Source: Halomonas sp. GFAJ-1 (GTDB lineage Bacteria; Pseudomonadota; Gammaproteobacteria; Pseudomonadales; Halomonadaceae). From it: DNA of 64,000 bases. The translations under genes were made by a program, and so were the position numbers. This document shows positions 33,747 to 41,925 of this stretch, piece after piece (position 1 is the stretch's first letter; each line of letters opens with the position of its first letter). The notes beneath the pieces are model-generated. The model was not told the DNA's origin and ran no database searches. It saw only the letters and a program-made list of their open reading frames with translations. The stretch covers positions 2,976,001 through 3,040,000 of the forward strand of contig CP016490.1 in assembly GCA_002966495.1 (NCBI GenBank), in the 5' to 3' direction.

Positions 33747-34313
33747 TTAGGTGCGCGGCAGGGTAACCCCTCTTTGCCCCATATACTTGCCACCCCTGTC
33801 TTTGTATGAGGTTTCACACACCTCGTCAGATTCCAAGAAGAGCATTTGCGCCACGCCCTCGTGGGCGTAAATCTTGGCTGGCAAATTCGTCGTGTTAGAG
33901 AACTCTAGTGTTACATGCCCTTCCCACTCGGGCTCTAGAGGCGTCACATTGACTATAATGCCGCAGCGCGCATAAGTGGATTTCCCAAGGCAAATCGTTA
34001 GCACGTTGCGGGGAATCCGAAAATACTCCACGGTACGCGCTAGCGCGAACGAGTTAGGCGGGATAACACATACATCACCCTTCACATCCACAAAGCTTTT
34101 ATCATCAAACGCTTTGGGGTCGACAATAGCTGAGTGGATATTGGTAAACACCTTAAATTCATCTGCACAGCGCACATCATAGCCATAGCTTGAAGTGCCG
34201 TAGGAGATCACCCGCTGCTCGTTGACGTAGCGCACCTGCTCCGCTTCAAACGGCTCAATCATGGCATCACTGTGTGCCATGCGGCGAATCCATTTATCAG
34301 ATTTGATACTCAT
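33747..34313 (-). CDS. dcd: dCTP deaminase
   Basis: 188-residue Dcd, which deaminates dCTP to dUTP on the way to dTMP. The ISYGTSSYGYDVRCADEF, FALARTVEYFRIPRNVL, CLGKSTYARCGI and VTPLEPEWEGHVTLEFSN segments with the catalytic Glu are conserved. It follows apbC on the same strand with 11 bases between them, so the two may be co-transcribed. Confidence 0.97.
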   Translation of the reverse strand: MSIKSDKWIRRMAHSDAMIEPFEAEQVRYVNEQRVISYGTSSYGYDVRCADEFKVFTNIHSAIVDPKAFDDKSFVDVKGDVCVIPPNSFALARTVEYFRIPRNVLTICLGKSTYARCGIIVNVTPLEPEWEGHVTLEFSNTTNLPAKIYAHEGVAQMLFLESDEVCETSYKDRGGKYMGQRGVTLPRT

Positions 34314-34324
34314 CGGTTACTTCA

Positions 34325-35125
34325 TCACTCGCTAAAAGAAATTGTGGGGCTGCCGCTTTCGTTGCCGCTCACGGCCTGCGCCACCTGCTTGGCAATCTCA
34401 GCAAACGTTTGGCTGACAGCGCTTTCTGGTTCGGCAATCACGCTGGGGCGACCGGAATCCGCAAACTCACGAATAGAGAGTGTGAGCGGCAAACGTCCTA
34501 ATACGTTAGTTTCGTACTCTTCTGCAATACGCTCACCACCACCGGTACCGAAAATCGCTGCCTCATGCCCACAGTTTTCACAGTGGTAAAGACTCATATT
34601 TTCAACAACACCAAGTACGGGCACGTTAACTTTGCGGAACATCTCAATGCCTTTGCGGGCATCTAGCAGTGCTATGTCCTGGGGCGTGGTAACAATAACG
34701 GCGCCAGCAACCGGCACTTTTTGAGCCAGAGTCAACTGGATATCCCCAGTACCTGGCGGCATATCAATGAGCAGGAAGTCAAGATTATCCCACTGGGTTT
34801 GGGTCAGCATCTGCTGGAACGCACCCACCACCATTGGCCCACGCCACACCATAGCTTCCCGGGTATTGACCATAAAGGCCATCGACATCGCTTGGAGCCC
34901 ATGAGCCTCCAGCGGTAAGAACTTATTATCCGCAGCAGCCTGAGGCCGCACGCCTTCCTTAACACCCAACATTTGTGCCTGGCTTGGGCCATAAACGTCA
35001 GCATCCAACACCCCAACACGGTAGCCTTGCGCTGAAAGAGCCAGTGCCAAGTTAACGGTGACTGTCGACTTACCAACGCCTCCCTTGCCCGACGCCACCG
35101 CTACGATATGTTTAACCCCATCCAT
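34325..35125 (-). CDS. apbC: Iron-sulfur carrier ATPase ApbC/Mrp
   Basis: 266-residue P-loop ATPase of the Mrp/NBP35 group that carries and transfers Fe-S clusters. The deviant Walker A ASGKGGVGKSTVTVNLA is at residues 11-25, followed by LDADVYGPSQ and the cluster-binding HCENCG. The usual N-terminal MIP18/DUF59 domain of about 90 residues is absent: ATG 35125 has AGGAG before it and the frame upstream holds only about 20 unrelated residues. dcd follows. Confidence 0.93.
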   Translation of the reverse strand: MDGVKHIVAVASGKGGVGKSTVTVNLALALSAQGYRVGVLDADVYGPSQAQMLGVKEGVRPQAAADNKFLPLEAHGLQAMSMAFMVNTREAMVWRGPMVVGAFQQMLTQTQWDNLDFLLIDMPPGTGDIQLTLAQKVPVAGAVIVTTPQDIALLDARKGIEMFRKVNVPVLGVVENMSLYHCENCGHEAAIFGTGGGERIAEEYETNVLGRLPLTLSIREFADSGRPSVIAEPESAVSQTFAEIAKQVAQAVSGNESGSPTISFSE

Positions 35126-35206
35126 AATTGGCACTCCTATCGTTGCAACCGTTGTTAGCTTTGGATGAATGATACTCCTCGGGAGCCTAATCATAAACCA
35201 ACAACC

Positions 35207-35241
35207 AAAAAAGCGGATGTAGGGGTTAGCTACATCCGCTT
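35207..35241 (-). terminator. Terminator of the coiled-coil protein gene
   Basis: On the minus strand a perfect 12-base stem, AAGCGGATGTAG with CTACATCCGCTT (35211-35241), is followed by six T residues. It isolates the gene at 35270-36415 from apbC. Confidence 0.9.
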
Positions 35242-35269
35242 CTTCAACGCGCTGACCTTAGCTTAGCAA

Positions 35270-36415
35270 TTACTGTTGCTGTGCTTGCTCTTCAGTGTCA
35301 TCGCTCTCGTCGCCTTCATCACTAACGTCTTCATCATCACTATCGTCTTCATCATCGCTGTCGCTCTCTTCGAAGCCTGCTAGGGTTGGCACTTCACCGC
35401 TTGCGGCACTATCAACTTCGCCTAAGCGCGCGTCAAGGGCTGAGAGTTCGGTGCGCCACTCGTCAAGCTGAGCCTCTAAGCGTGCAAGTTGCTCTTCACG
35501 AGTCTCAATATCTCTTTCAACATTCGCGACCTCTTCACGCCCTATATCCAGCGCAACCATAAGGTCGTCCATCTCAGAGCGCACCTGGGTTAAGCTTTGC
35601 TCTTCTTCCTCGCGCAGCTCAGTCAGCGAATCAACTTCTTCCTGAATCGCATCACGCTCGCTGGTGGCAGATTCGCGCTCGCTACGGAGCTCTTCTAATT
35701 CGCTCTGTGCCGTTTCAATGTTTTCTTCTAGACTTGAGAGCTGCTCATTGGCATCGCTTACCTTAGTTTCTAGCTCTGCTAGGGCCTCTTCAGCGGCACT
35801 CATTTCTCGAACCGCTTCTTGCCGCTCCTCCTCAGCCTGTTGACGGGCTCCCTCAGCCTGCTGACGCGCCTCTTCAGCACTTTGGTGTGCATCTTCTATT
35901 TGTTGAAGTGTTGCTTGTGCTTCATCACGATCGCTGACGATTTGATCACGCTCTTCGCGCAACGTCTGCATCTCGCTTTCAGCATTTTCTAGCTGCTCAC
36001 TTAGGCTATTCACTTCTTCCTGTAACGTATCGCGCTCGGCCTCTAACTCCTCAAGACGCGCATCAACGCTGCTAACATCTCGCTGCGCTGCCTCAAGGTT
36101 GGACTGCGCCTCGTCCTGCTGCTGCTCTAACGCCTGCAGCTCTTCGCGCATAGCCGTCAGGTCCATTTCAGCCTGCTCGACTTCTACTAAACGCTGGGTT
36201 AATTGGTTATTTTCTTGTTGAACATTAGCAAGACGACCTTCAAGCGTTTCAACGCGCTCTTTGTGGGTGCCAGCATTTGATTGCGCCATAATCGCCCAGA
36301 TAACAGCGATCGCGGCAATGCCTGCGATTCCTTTGACGCGGTTATCTTTAAACAGCGTTTTCATATCCGGCTTATTGGCCGGTGGTTGATGATCCGAGTG
36401 GTTTGCTTCTGACAT
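35270..36415 (-). CDS. Membrane-anchored coiled-coil protein with acidic tail, function unknown
   Basis: 381 residues. After a polar N terminus, one hydrophobic helix (about residues 29-45, VKGIAGIAAIAVIWAIMA) probably crosses the inner membrane. Residues about 52-335 are an almost unbroken coiled coil rich in Glu, Gln, Ala and Leu, with short internal repeats such as two adjacent copies of RQQAEGA-like units. The C-terminal 35 residues are Asp/Glu/Ser repeats (SDDEDDSDDED). I do not recognise the family. It has its own terminator and lies between cobA and apbC. The topology suggests a long periplasmic or cytoplasmic rod, perhaps a spacer or envelope-organising protein; the strong acidity fits a halophile. 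Confidence 0.7.
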   Translation of the reverse strand: MSEANHSDHQPPANKPDMKTLFKDNRVKGIAGIAAIAVIWAIMAQSNAGTHKERVETLEGRLANVQQENNQLTQRLVEVEQAEMDLTAMREELQALEQQQDEAQSNLEAAQRDVSSVDARLEELEAERDTLQEEVNSLSEQLENAESEMQTLREERDQIVSDRDEAQATLQQIEDAHQSAEEARQQAEGARQQAEEERQEAVREMSAAEEALAELETKVSDANEQLSSLEENIETAQSELEELRSERESATSERDAIQEEVDSLTELREEEEQSLTQVRSEMDDLMVALDIGREEVANVERDIETREEQLARLEAQLDEWRTELSALDARLGEVDSAASGEVPTLAGFEESDSDDEDDSDDEDVSDEGDESDDTEEQAQQQ

Positions 36416-36585
36416 GCTGCGTCCCTCTCTTTTATAAGCTACCGATTCCAGCAGCGTTAAGTGGCATTTAAAGCGAGCTCACTATCCAAAAGTGTTCCTT
36501 ACTAGCATACACAGCTAACAGCATCTAGCCAGTCGATGCGTAAACTCAATAGCCTATTAAGATTATAAGGCTCAAATAAAGTTGG

Positions 36586-37479
36586 CTATTCAGAGGCTTT
36601 GTAAGGAGTTTCAGGATGTTTACCTTCATCAAAGCCTACCGCACAGCCCTGCTGAGTCTCAAACCATGAAAGCGTTTCGTGTAGCCGCACAACACCGCCG
36701 ATGACCAGCAGCGTGGGGGGTTTTATGCTTCCCGCGTAAAAGGCTGGGGGCAGCTGCTGTAAAGAGCCGATGTGGGTCTTTTGCTGCTGGGTCGTGCCTT
36801 GTTCAATCAGCGCTAATGGCGTTGAGGAATCTAACCCATGTTTTATTAACGCTTGGCAAATGGTGGCTAAATTGCTCAGCCCCATATAAAACACCAGGGT
36901 TTGGCCTGGCTGTGCCAATGTAGGCCAATCCAGCGTATTTTCTCCCTGCTGCAAATGGCCTGTAACGAAACGAACCGACTGTGCATGATCCCGATGGGTT
37001 AATGGAATGCCTGCGTACGCGGCACATCCCGAGGCTGCGGTAATACCGGGAATCACTTCGACCTTAACCTGGGCAGCCACCAGCGTCTCTAGCTCCTCAC
37101 CGCCACGGCCAAAAATAAACGGGTCCCCCCCTTTCAAGCGGACTACCCGCTTCCCTTGCTGGGCCCAAGTAACTAACGCTTGGTTGATATCTTTTTGGGG
37201 CACACTGTGGGAAGAGCGCGCTTTGCCCACATAAAAACGGGCCGCCTGTGCTGGCAGCATCGCTAATATTTCATCACTCACTAGCCGATCATAAAGCACC
37301 ACTTCTGCTGCCTGAAGCCGCTTGTAGGCTTTAAGGGTTAATAGCTCTGGGTCGCCGGGGCCAGCGCCCACTAAACTTACCATGCCGTCGTGCCTGCCTA
37401 CACCGGCACTCCTACTGCTTGCCCCCAAAGCATTTCTATTGCCGTCAGGATGATCGGCTTGTGCATTCACAACGTCCAA
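36586..37479 (-). CDS. cobA: Uroporphyrinogen-III C-methyltransferase
   Basis: 297-residue SUMT, which methylates uroporphyrinogen III twice to precorrin-2 for siroheme or cobalamin. The VSLVGAGPGDPELLTLKA N-terminal loop, VVRLKGGDPFIFGRGGEE and GITAASGCAAYAGIPLTHR are the SAM-binding signatures. It is a stand-alone enzyme, not fused to the CysG dehydrogenase part. The start appears to be TTG 37479, with GGAG six bases upstream; the conserved domain begins about 33 residues in, so an internal start is possible. Confidence 0.9.
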   Translation of the reverse strand: MDVVNAQADHPDGNRNALGASSRSAGVGRHDGMVSLVGAGPGDPELLTLKAYKRLQAAEVVLYDRLVSDEILAMLPAQAARFYVGKARSSHSVPQKDINQALVTWAQQGKRVVRLKGGDPFIFGRGGEELETLVAAQVKVEVIPGITAASGCAAYAGIPLTHRDHAQSVRFVTGHLQQGENTLDWPTLAQPGQTLVFYMGLSNLATICQALIKHGLDSSTPLALIEQGTTQQQKTHIGSLQQLPPAFYAGSIKPPTLLVIGGVVRLHETLSWFETQQGCAVGFDEGKHPETPYKASE

Positions 37480-37732
37480 GGAGAACTCCAGCTATAAAAA
37501 ATCAAATCCATATGCAAAAAAGTAATAAAATTCGTTTTAAAGTGCCAATACTTCTCTGTTCAGTACTTATACCCAGGACAGAAAAAATACAATTTGTTAT
37601 AAAAAACAACTTTTTAATGATAATTAACTATTAAAAATAATAGCATTGTCAGCAATGGCTTACATATTTGCTCAGCATTTAGGGCTAACCTGTTCGATCA
37701 ATTTTAATTGACATTTTTTTGGAGATTCACGC
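37480..37732. other. AT-rich intergenic region before the diguanylate cyclase
   Basis: About 250 bases with clearly higher A+T than anything nearby, with several runs of A and T and the palindromic patch TTGTTATAAAAAACAAC. The small open frames inside show no family features or ribosome sites, so I call no gene. It likely holds the promoters of cobA and the cyclase gene. Confidence 0.5.
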
Positions 37733-38632
37733 ATGCCCGTGGATAGCGTCATTTCTGCACCCCAGAGTGCCGATCTCCTGGTTCCCCTTATACCCGGGGT
37801 TGTGTTCCAATTTTACCGGTCCCACTGCGGGCAGATGCGCTTTTCATATTTGGAAGGCGGTGGCGAATCGCTAAAGCACATCGACCGGCACCAGCTTGCA
37901 AAAGATGCTAATCAACTGATCAAACAGCTAACCGATAGCGATCACCCAAAAATCATGTCTGCCATCGAGCGCTCTGCACGATGGATGCTGCCGCTTTCAA
38001 CACGCTTTAGGCTGCCTTTTCCAAATGCTAAACCTCGCTGGATAGCGGTTAGTGCTAAGCCCGAGCCAGCGGCAAATGGCGTTTTTTGGAACGGGATTAT
38101 GATGGATATTACCGACCAAGTAGCAGAAGAACAGCGGCTGCGTAAGCTATGCGATACGGACCCCCTAACCGGCTTACCAAACCGCCGCAAGCTAATGCTG
38201 CACTTGAACCACTTATCCTCTCTCAGTGCACGCCATGGCACGCCCCTTTCGATCATGATGATAGACATTGACCATTTTAAGCGGCTCAACGACCGCTGGG
38301 GTCACTTAGAGGGTGACAACGTACTTAAAAAGCTAGCCATAAAAACCCAGGCATTGTTGCGCAGTGAAGATATGGCTGCCAGGCTGGGCGGGGAGGAGTT
38401 TATGGTCGTGTTGCCGCTAACACCGCTACAGCAGTGCCATAAACTCGCTGACCGGCTGCGTGACGCTATCGCCAATCACGATTTTGGCGTAGGCACAGGC
38501 CAAGTAACTCTCAGCATTGGCGTGGCAGAATATCGCTGCGGAGAACCGCTTGACAGCTTAATTACCAGAGCCGATCAAGCCTTATACAGCGCTAAAGATG
38601 TTGGCCGCGACTGTGTCTGCCTTCTACCCTGA
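37733..38632 (+). CDS. PAS-like/GGDEF diguanylate cyclase
   Basis: 299-residue soluble protein. Residues about 1-130 look like a divergent PAS domain (ends WNGIMMDITDQVAEEQRLRKL), followed by a GGDEF domain: DPLTGLPNRRKL, IMMIDIDHFKRLNDRWGH, and the active-site GGEEF near residue 220. The product-inhibition I-site RSED stands five residues before GGEEF. It should make cyclic di-GMP from two GTP in response to an unknown signal; there is no EAL domain and no membrane helix. GGAG precedes the ATG. The gene lies just upstream of phhB with 26 bases between. Confidence 0.92.
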   Translation: MPVDSVISAPQSADLLVPLIPGVVFQFYRSHCGQMRFSYLEGGGESLKHIDRHQLAKDANQLIKQLTDSDHPKIMSAIERSARWMLPLSTRFRLPFPNAKPRWIAVSAKPEPAANGVFWNGIMMDITDQVAEEQRLRKLCDTDPLTGLPNRRKLMLHLNHLSSLSARHGTPLSIMMIDIDHFKRLNDRWGHLEGDNVLKKLAIKTQALLRSEDMAARLGGEEFMVVLPLTPLQQCHKLADRLRDAIANHDFGVGTGQVTLSIGVAEYRCGEPLDSLITRADQALYSAKDVGRDCVCLLP

Positions 38633-38658
38633 GGAGAGGTAAACAACAGGAGTACACC

Positions 38659-38997
38659 ATGTCGAAGCTCTCCCAAATGTCTTGCGAACCCTGTGATGGC
38701 AATGCCGAACCGCTCTCTCCCCAAGCGTGCCAACAGCATCTTCAGGCACTTCCAGAGTGGCAGATTGTGGAGCACGATGGCATCATGAAGCTCACGAAAC
38801 TCTTTTCGTTTCGTAACTTTGCTGATGCGCTTGCGTTTACCCAGCGCGTTGGCGACTTAGCAGAGCAGGCTGGGCACCACCCGGTGATTGTAACCCAATG
38901 GGGTAGTACCGAAGTGACGTGGTGGTTCCATGAAATCAAAGGCCTGCATATTAATGACTTCATTCTTGCCGCCAGAACCGACGAGGTAGTCGAATAA
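38659..38997 (+). CDS. phhB: 4a-hydroxytetrahydrobiopterin dehydratase
   Basis: 112-residue pterin-4a-carbinolamine dehydratase, which recycles the pterin cofactor of phenylalanine hydroxylase. The core motif GHHPVIVTQWGSTEVTWWFHEIKGLHINDFILA has the catalytic His residues (described at residues about 72-104). AGGAG precedes the ATG and the stop codon touches the next start. In Pseudomonas the operon is phhABC; here phhA (the hydroxylase) is not next to it. Confidence 0.94.
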   Translation: MSKLSQMSCEPCDGNAEPLSPQACQQHLQALPEWQIVEHDGIMKLTKLFSFRNFADALAFTQRVGDLAEQAGHHPVIVTQWGSTEVTWWFHEIKGLHINDFILAARTDEVVE

Positions 38998-40188
38998 ATG
39001 TTTGAGCATATTGAGCGAGTCCCTGGAGATGCCATTCTCGGGCTGATCGAAGCTTTTAAAAAAGATACCAACCCACAAAAAGTCGACCTAGGGGTTGGTG
39101 TATACCGCGATGACGCAGGCAACACCCCAGTGATGCGCGCCGTCAAAGAAGCTGAAGCTCGCCTGCTCAAGAATGAAACCACCAAGACCTACATTGGTTC
39201 TCACGGTGCTCCTGCCTATGGCGAAGTCGTTCTACCCATGGTGCTGGGCGCAGAATCACCGGTATTAAAAGCTAAACGTGCCAGCGCTACCCAGTCACCC
39301 GGCGGTACCGGAGCGCTTCGCTTAGCCGCTGATTTTGTGGCTACTCAGCTGCCTGGCAAAGGCATTTGGGTAAGCGATCCGACCTGGCCAAACCACCACG
39401 GTATTTTTACCGCTGCTGGCATTGAGCTGCACAAATATCCTTATGTCGACGCCGACAACCGCCTTGATTATGATGGCATGTTGGCCGCATTGAAAAAAAT
39501 ACCGGAAGGCGATGTCGTGGTGCTCCACGCCTGTTGCCACAACCCAACCGGCTTTGATCTCTCTACAGAGCAATGGCGAGAAGTGCTGGCCGTGCTGAGC
39601 GAACGTAAGCTGTTACCTCTGGTTGATTTTGCCTACCAGGGCTTTGGCCAAGGGTTAGATGAAGACGCTTACGGCGTGCGCCTGCTGGCAGAAAATTTAG
39701 ATGAAGTTATTATCACCAGCTCGTGCTCTAAAAACTTCGGCATCTATTGTGAGCGTACCGGTTGTTTAATTGCAGTGGCTAAAGATACCGAGCAAATGGA
39801 AAACGTCCGCTCGCAAATCGCTATTGTAGCTCGCGAAAACTACTCCAATCCCCCCGCTCACGGCGGCGCAATTGTTAGCGAAATTCTCCATGATGCTGAG
39901 CTGACAAAAATGTGGCGTGAAGAGCTGACAGAAATGCGCGACCGCATTAATACGCTGCGTCGCGATTTTGTCGAAGCGCTCAAACCCTATGGCCTCGACC
40001 AGAAGTACGCCTGTGTAGCTGAACAACAGGGTATGTTCTCCTATACCGGATTAACTCCTGAACAGGTTGACCGCCTACGCGATGAGTTTGGTATTTACAT
40101 GGTGCGTTCTGGCCGTGCCAACGTAGCAGGCTTCTCCCACGAAAACCTGCCCTACTTAGCCAAGGCTATTGCAGCGGTTAACGAATAA
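38998..40188 (+). CDS. phhC: Aromatic amino acid aminotransferase
   Basis: 396-residue class I aminotransferase of the AspC/TyrB type using pyridoxal phosphate. Seen: VDLGVGVYRDDAGNTPVM, TQSPGGTGALRLAADF, HACCHNPTGFD, VDFAYQGFG, and the catalytic Lys in SSCSKNFGIYCERTG near residue 245. Position after phhB points to the PhhC role in tyrosine and phenylalanine breakdown, although aspartate aminotransferase activity is also likely. The ATG directly follows the phhB stop codon. Confidence 0.92.
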   Translation: MFEHIERVPGDAILGLIEAFKKDTNPQKVDLGVGVYRDDAGNTPVMRAVKEAEARLLKNETTKTYIGSHGAPAYGEVVLPMVLGAESPVLKAKRASATQSPGGTGALRLAADFVATQLPGKGIWVSDPTWPNHHGIFTAAGIELHKYPYVDADNRLDYDGMLAALKKIPEGDVVVLHACCHNPTGFDLSTEQWREVLAVLSERKLLPLVDFAYQGFGQGLDEDAYGVRLLAENLDEVIITSSCSKNFGIYCERTGCLIAVAKDTEQMENVRSQIAIVARENYSNPPAHGGAIVSEILHDAELTKMWREELTEMRDRINTLRRDFVEALKPYGLDQKYACVAEQQGMFSYTGLTPEQVDRLRDEFGIYMVRSGRANVAGFSHENLPYLAKAIAAVNE

Positions 40189-40210
40189 ACCGTTAACACC
40201 GGAACGACTG

Positions 40211-40244
40211 CGCCCAGGCTTTCCGCCTGGGCGTTTTCTTTTAT
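40211..40244 (+). terminator. Terminator after phhC
   Basis: CGCCCAGGC (40211-40219) pairs with GCCTGGGCG (40225-40233) around TTTCC, followed by a T-rich tract. Confidence 0.9.
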
Positions 40245-40422
40245 TTTTTATATACCTGCCTCTCAATCCTAAGCCTCATATTGTGTACAATTGCGCGCTT
40301 GCCGCCAGAGCCTGGGGCGCCCGCGCGGCGTCCAGCACAAAGCAATGCTTGACCGATTAGTCAGAGTTTCGGCACACTCAGCGTTGCCTTGTAAACAACA
40401 CACTATAATCAAGAGGCCTAAC

Positions 40423-41913
40423 ATGGCGGCTGCCAGCACCCACTACCCGTGGTACAAAAAAGAAGATACCGACGCATTCTTCGCGCTGTTTCAGAACAAT
40501 ATTGCCAACTTTGTCATCATCTCGATTACGATGCTAGGCATGGGGTTCCCCAGCTCCATCGTTTATGGCCAAGTGCTCCCTGGCGCCGCTGTTGCAGTCA
40601 TGGCAGGCAATTTTTATTACGCGTGGAGTGCTTCGCGTCTTGCCCGCAAAGAGAACCGTAGCGATGTCACGGCTCTCTCCTACGGCATTTCAACACCGGT
40701 CATGTTTGTATTTTTGTTTGGCGTACTGCTTCCAGCCAAGCAGTTAACCGGTGATGCTGAACTCGCCTGGAAAGTAGCGGTTGCCGCCTGTTTTATCAGC
40801 GGGGCGATTGAAGCCTTCGTTAGCGTTATTGGCCGCTGGGTGCAGTACCATTTACCCCGCGCCGCCATGCTTGGTGCCGTTGCAGGGGTTGCACTCACCT
40901 TTATTGCTGGCGAGATGCTATTTAAAACCTTGGAAATGCCAATCATCGGCTTACTGGTACTGGGTATTATCATCGTAGGCTTGGTGGCCCGTGTCAGCAT
41001 GCCCTTCAAACTGCCAACGTCCTTATTCGCCATTGTAATAGGCACTGCCATGGCGTACCTGATTGGTGACGCTGGCAGCGAACGTTTCAGCGATGCGTTT
41101 ACCCACTTAGGCTTCTACCCACTCCTGCCCAACCTCGCTTGGTTTGAGGGGCTTGGCTTGCTATTTACCGGCATGCTGGCTGTGCTCACCGTCGTGCTGC
41201 CCATTACGCTCTATAACGCCATTGAAACCATGAACAACGTTGAGGCCATGGAAGCCGCGGGCGACAAATACGACGTTCGTGAGTGCCAAGCAGTGGATGG
41301 CGCTGGCACCATGATTGGCGCGCTGTTTGGTGGGGTATTCCCTACCACGGTCTATATTGCAACCGTCGGGGCTAAGTGGATGGGCGCTGGCCGAGGGTAC
41401 AGTATTTTAAATGGAGCCGTTTACGCACTGGCCACCATGTTTGGTTTGATTGCAGCGCTAGCCGCCATTATTCCCGTATCCGTCGTCGCACCTATTTTGG
41501 TGTTTGTCGGCATGTCGATGATTGCCACCGCATTCCAAGCCAACGACACTCGCTACTACCCTGCTATCGCATTGGCTATGTTGCCCTACTTCGCCAACTA
41601 CGTGATGACCCGCTTTAATCGCGGCGCCGGTGAGGTGGTCAGCGATATTTCAAGCGCCATTGTGGTAATGGGCCAGGGCGCGATGTTTATGGCTATTTTC
41701 TTAGGTGCGATGACCGTTTCCGTCATCGACCATCAGTTCCGGCGCGCAGCTGTCTTTGCCCTTATTGCGGCTGGGTTCTCTTTCGTGGGTCTTATGCACG
41801 CTCCAGAAATAGCCTTTAACGCTGCCCCTGAATTTGTCATGGGCTATTTAGCAATGGCGGTTTTATTCGTCTACTTCTCTTTTCAGGAAGCTCCCCACAA
41901 ACGCAATCTGTAA
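40423..41913 (+). CDS. NCS2-like permease, substrate unknown
   Basis: 496-residue protein with about 13 hydrophobic segments. The ISITMLGMGFPSSIVYGQVLPG start, ALSYGISTPVMFVFLFGVLLP and VLPITLYNAIETMNNVEAMEAAGDKYDVRECQAVDGAGTMIGALFGG region (described around residues 265-315) fit the xanthine/uracil/vitamin C permease superfamily, but it is distant from UraA and the AzgA-type protein in the same window. ATG 40423 has AAGAGG before it; the frame extends upstream to 40291 without support. It ends facing a MATE gene with 12 bases between. The transported compound cannot be told from the sequence. Confidence 0.8.
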   Translation: MAAASTHYPWYKKEDTDAFFALFQNNIANFVIISITMLGMGFPSSIVYGQVLPGAAVAVMAGNFYYAWSASRLARKENRSDVTALSYGISTPVMFVFLFGVLLPAKQLTGDAELAWKVAVAACFISGAIEAFVSVIGRWVQYHLPRAAMLGAVAGVALTFIAGEMLFKTLEMPIIGLLVLGIIIVGLVARVSMPFKLPTSLFAIVIGTAMAYLIGDAGSERFSDAFTHLGFYPLLPNLAWFEGLGLLFTGMLAVLTVVLPITLYNAIETMNNVEAMEAAGDKYDVRECQAVDGAGTMIGALFGGVFPTTVYIATVGAKWMGAGRGYSILNGAVYALATMFGLIAALAAIIPVSVVAPILVFVGMSMIATAFQANDTRYYPAIALAMLPYFANYVMTRFNRGAGEVVSDISSAIVVMGQGAMFMAIFLGAMTVSVIDHQFRRAAVFALIAAGFSFVGLMHAPEIAFNAAPEFVMGYLAMAVLFVYFSFQEAPHKRNL

Positions 41914-41925
41914 ATAACGCGAGTA

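Noticed and set aside
37419..37634. Small open frame in the AT-rich region before the diguanylate cyclase
   Set aside because: No ribosome site, no recognisable protein pattern, and it partly overlaps cobA on the other strand.
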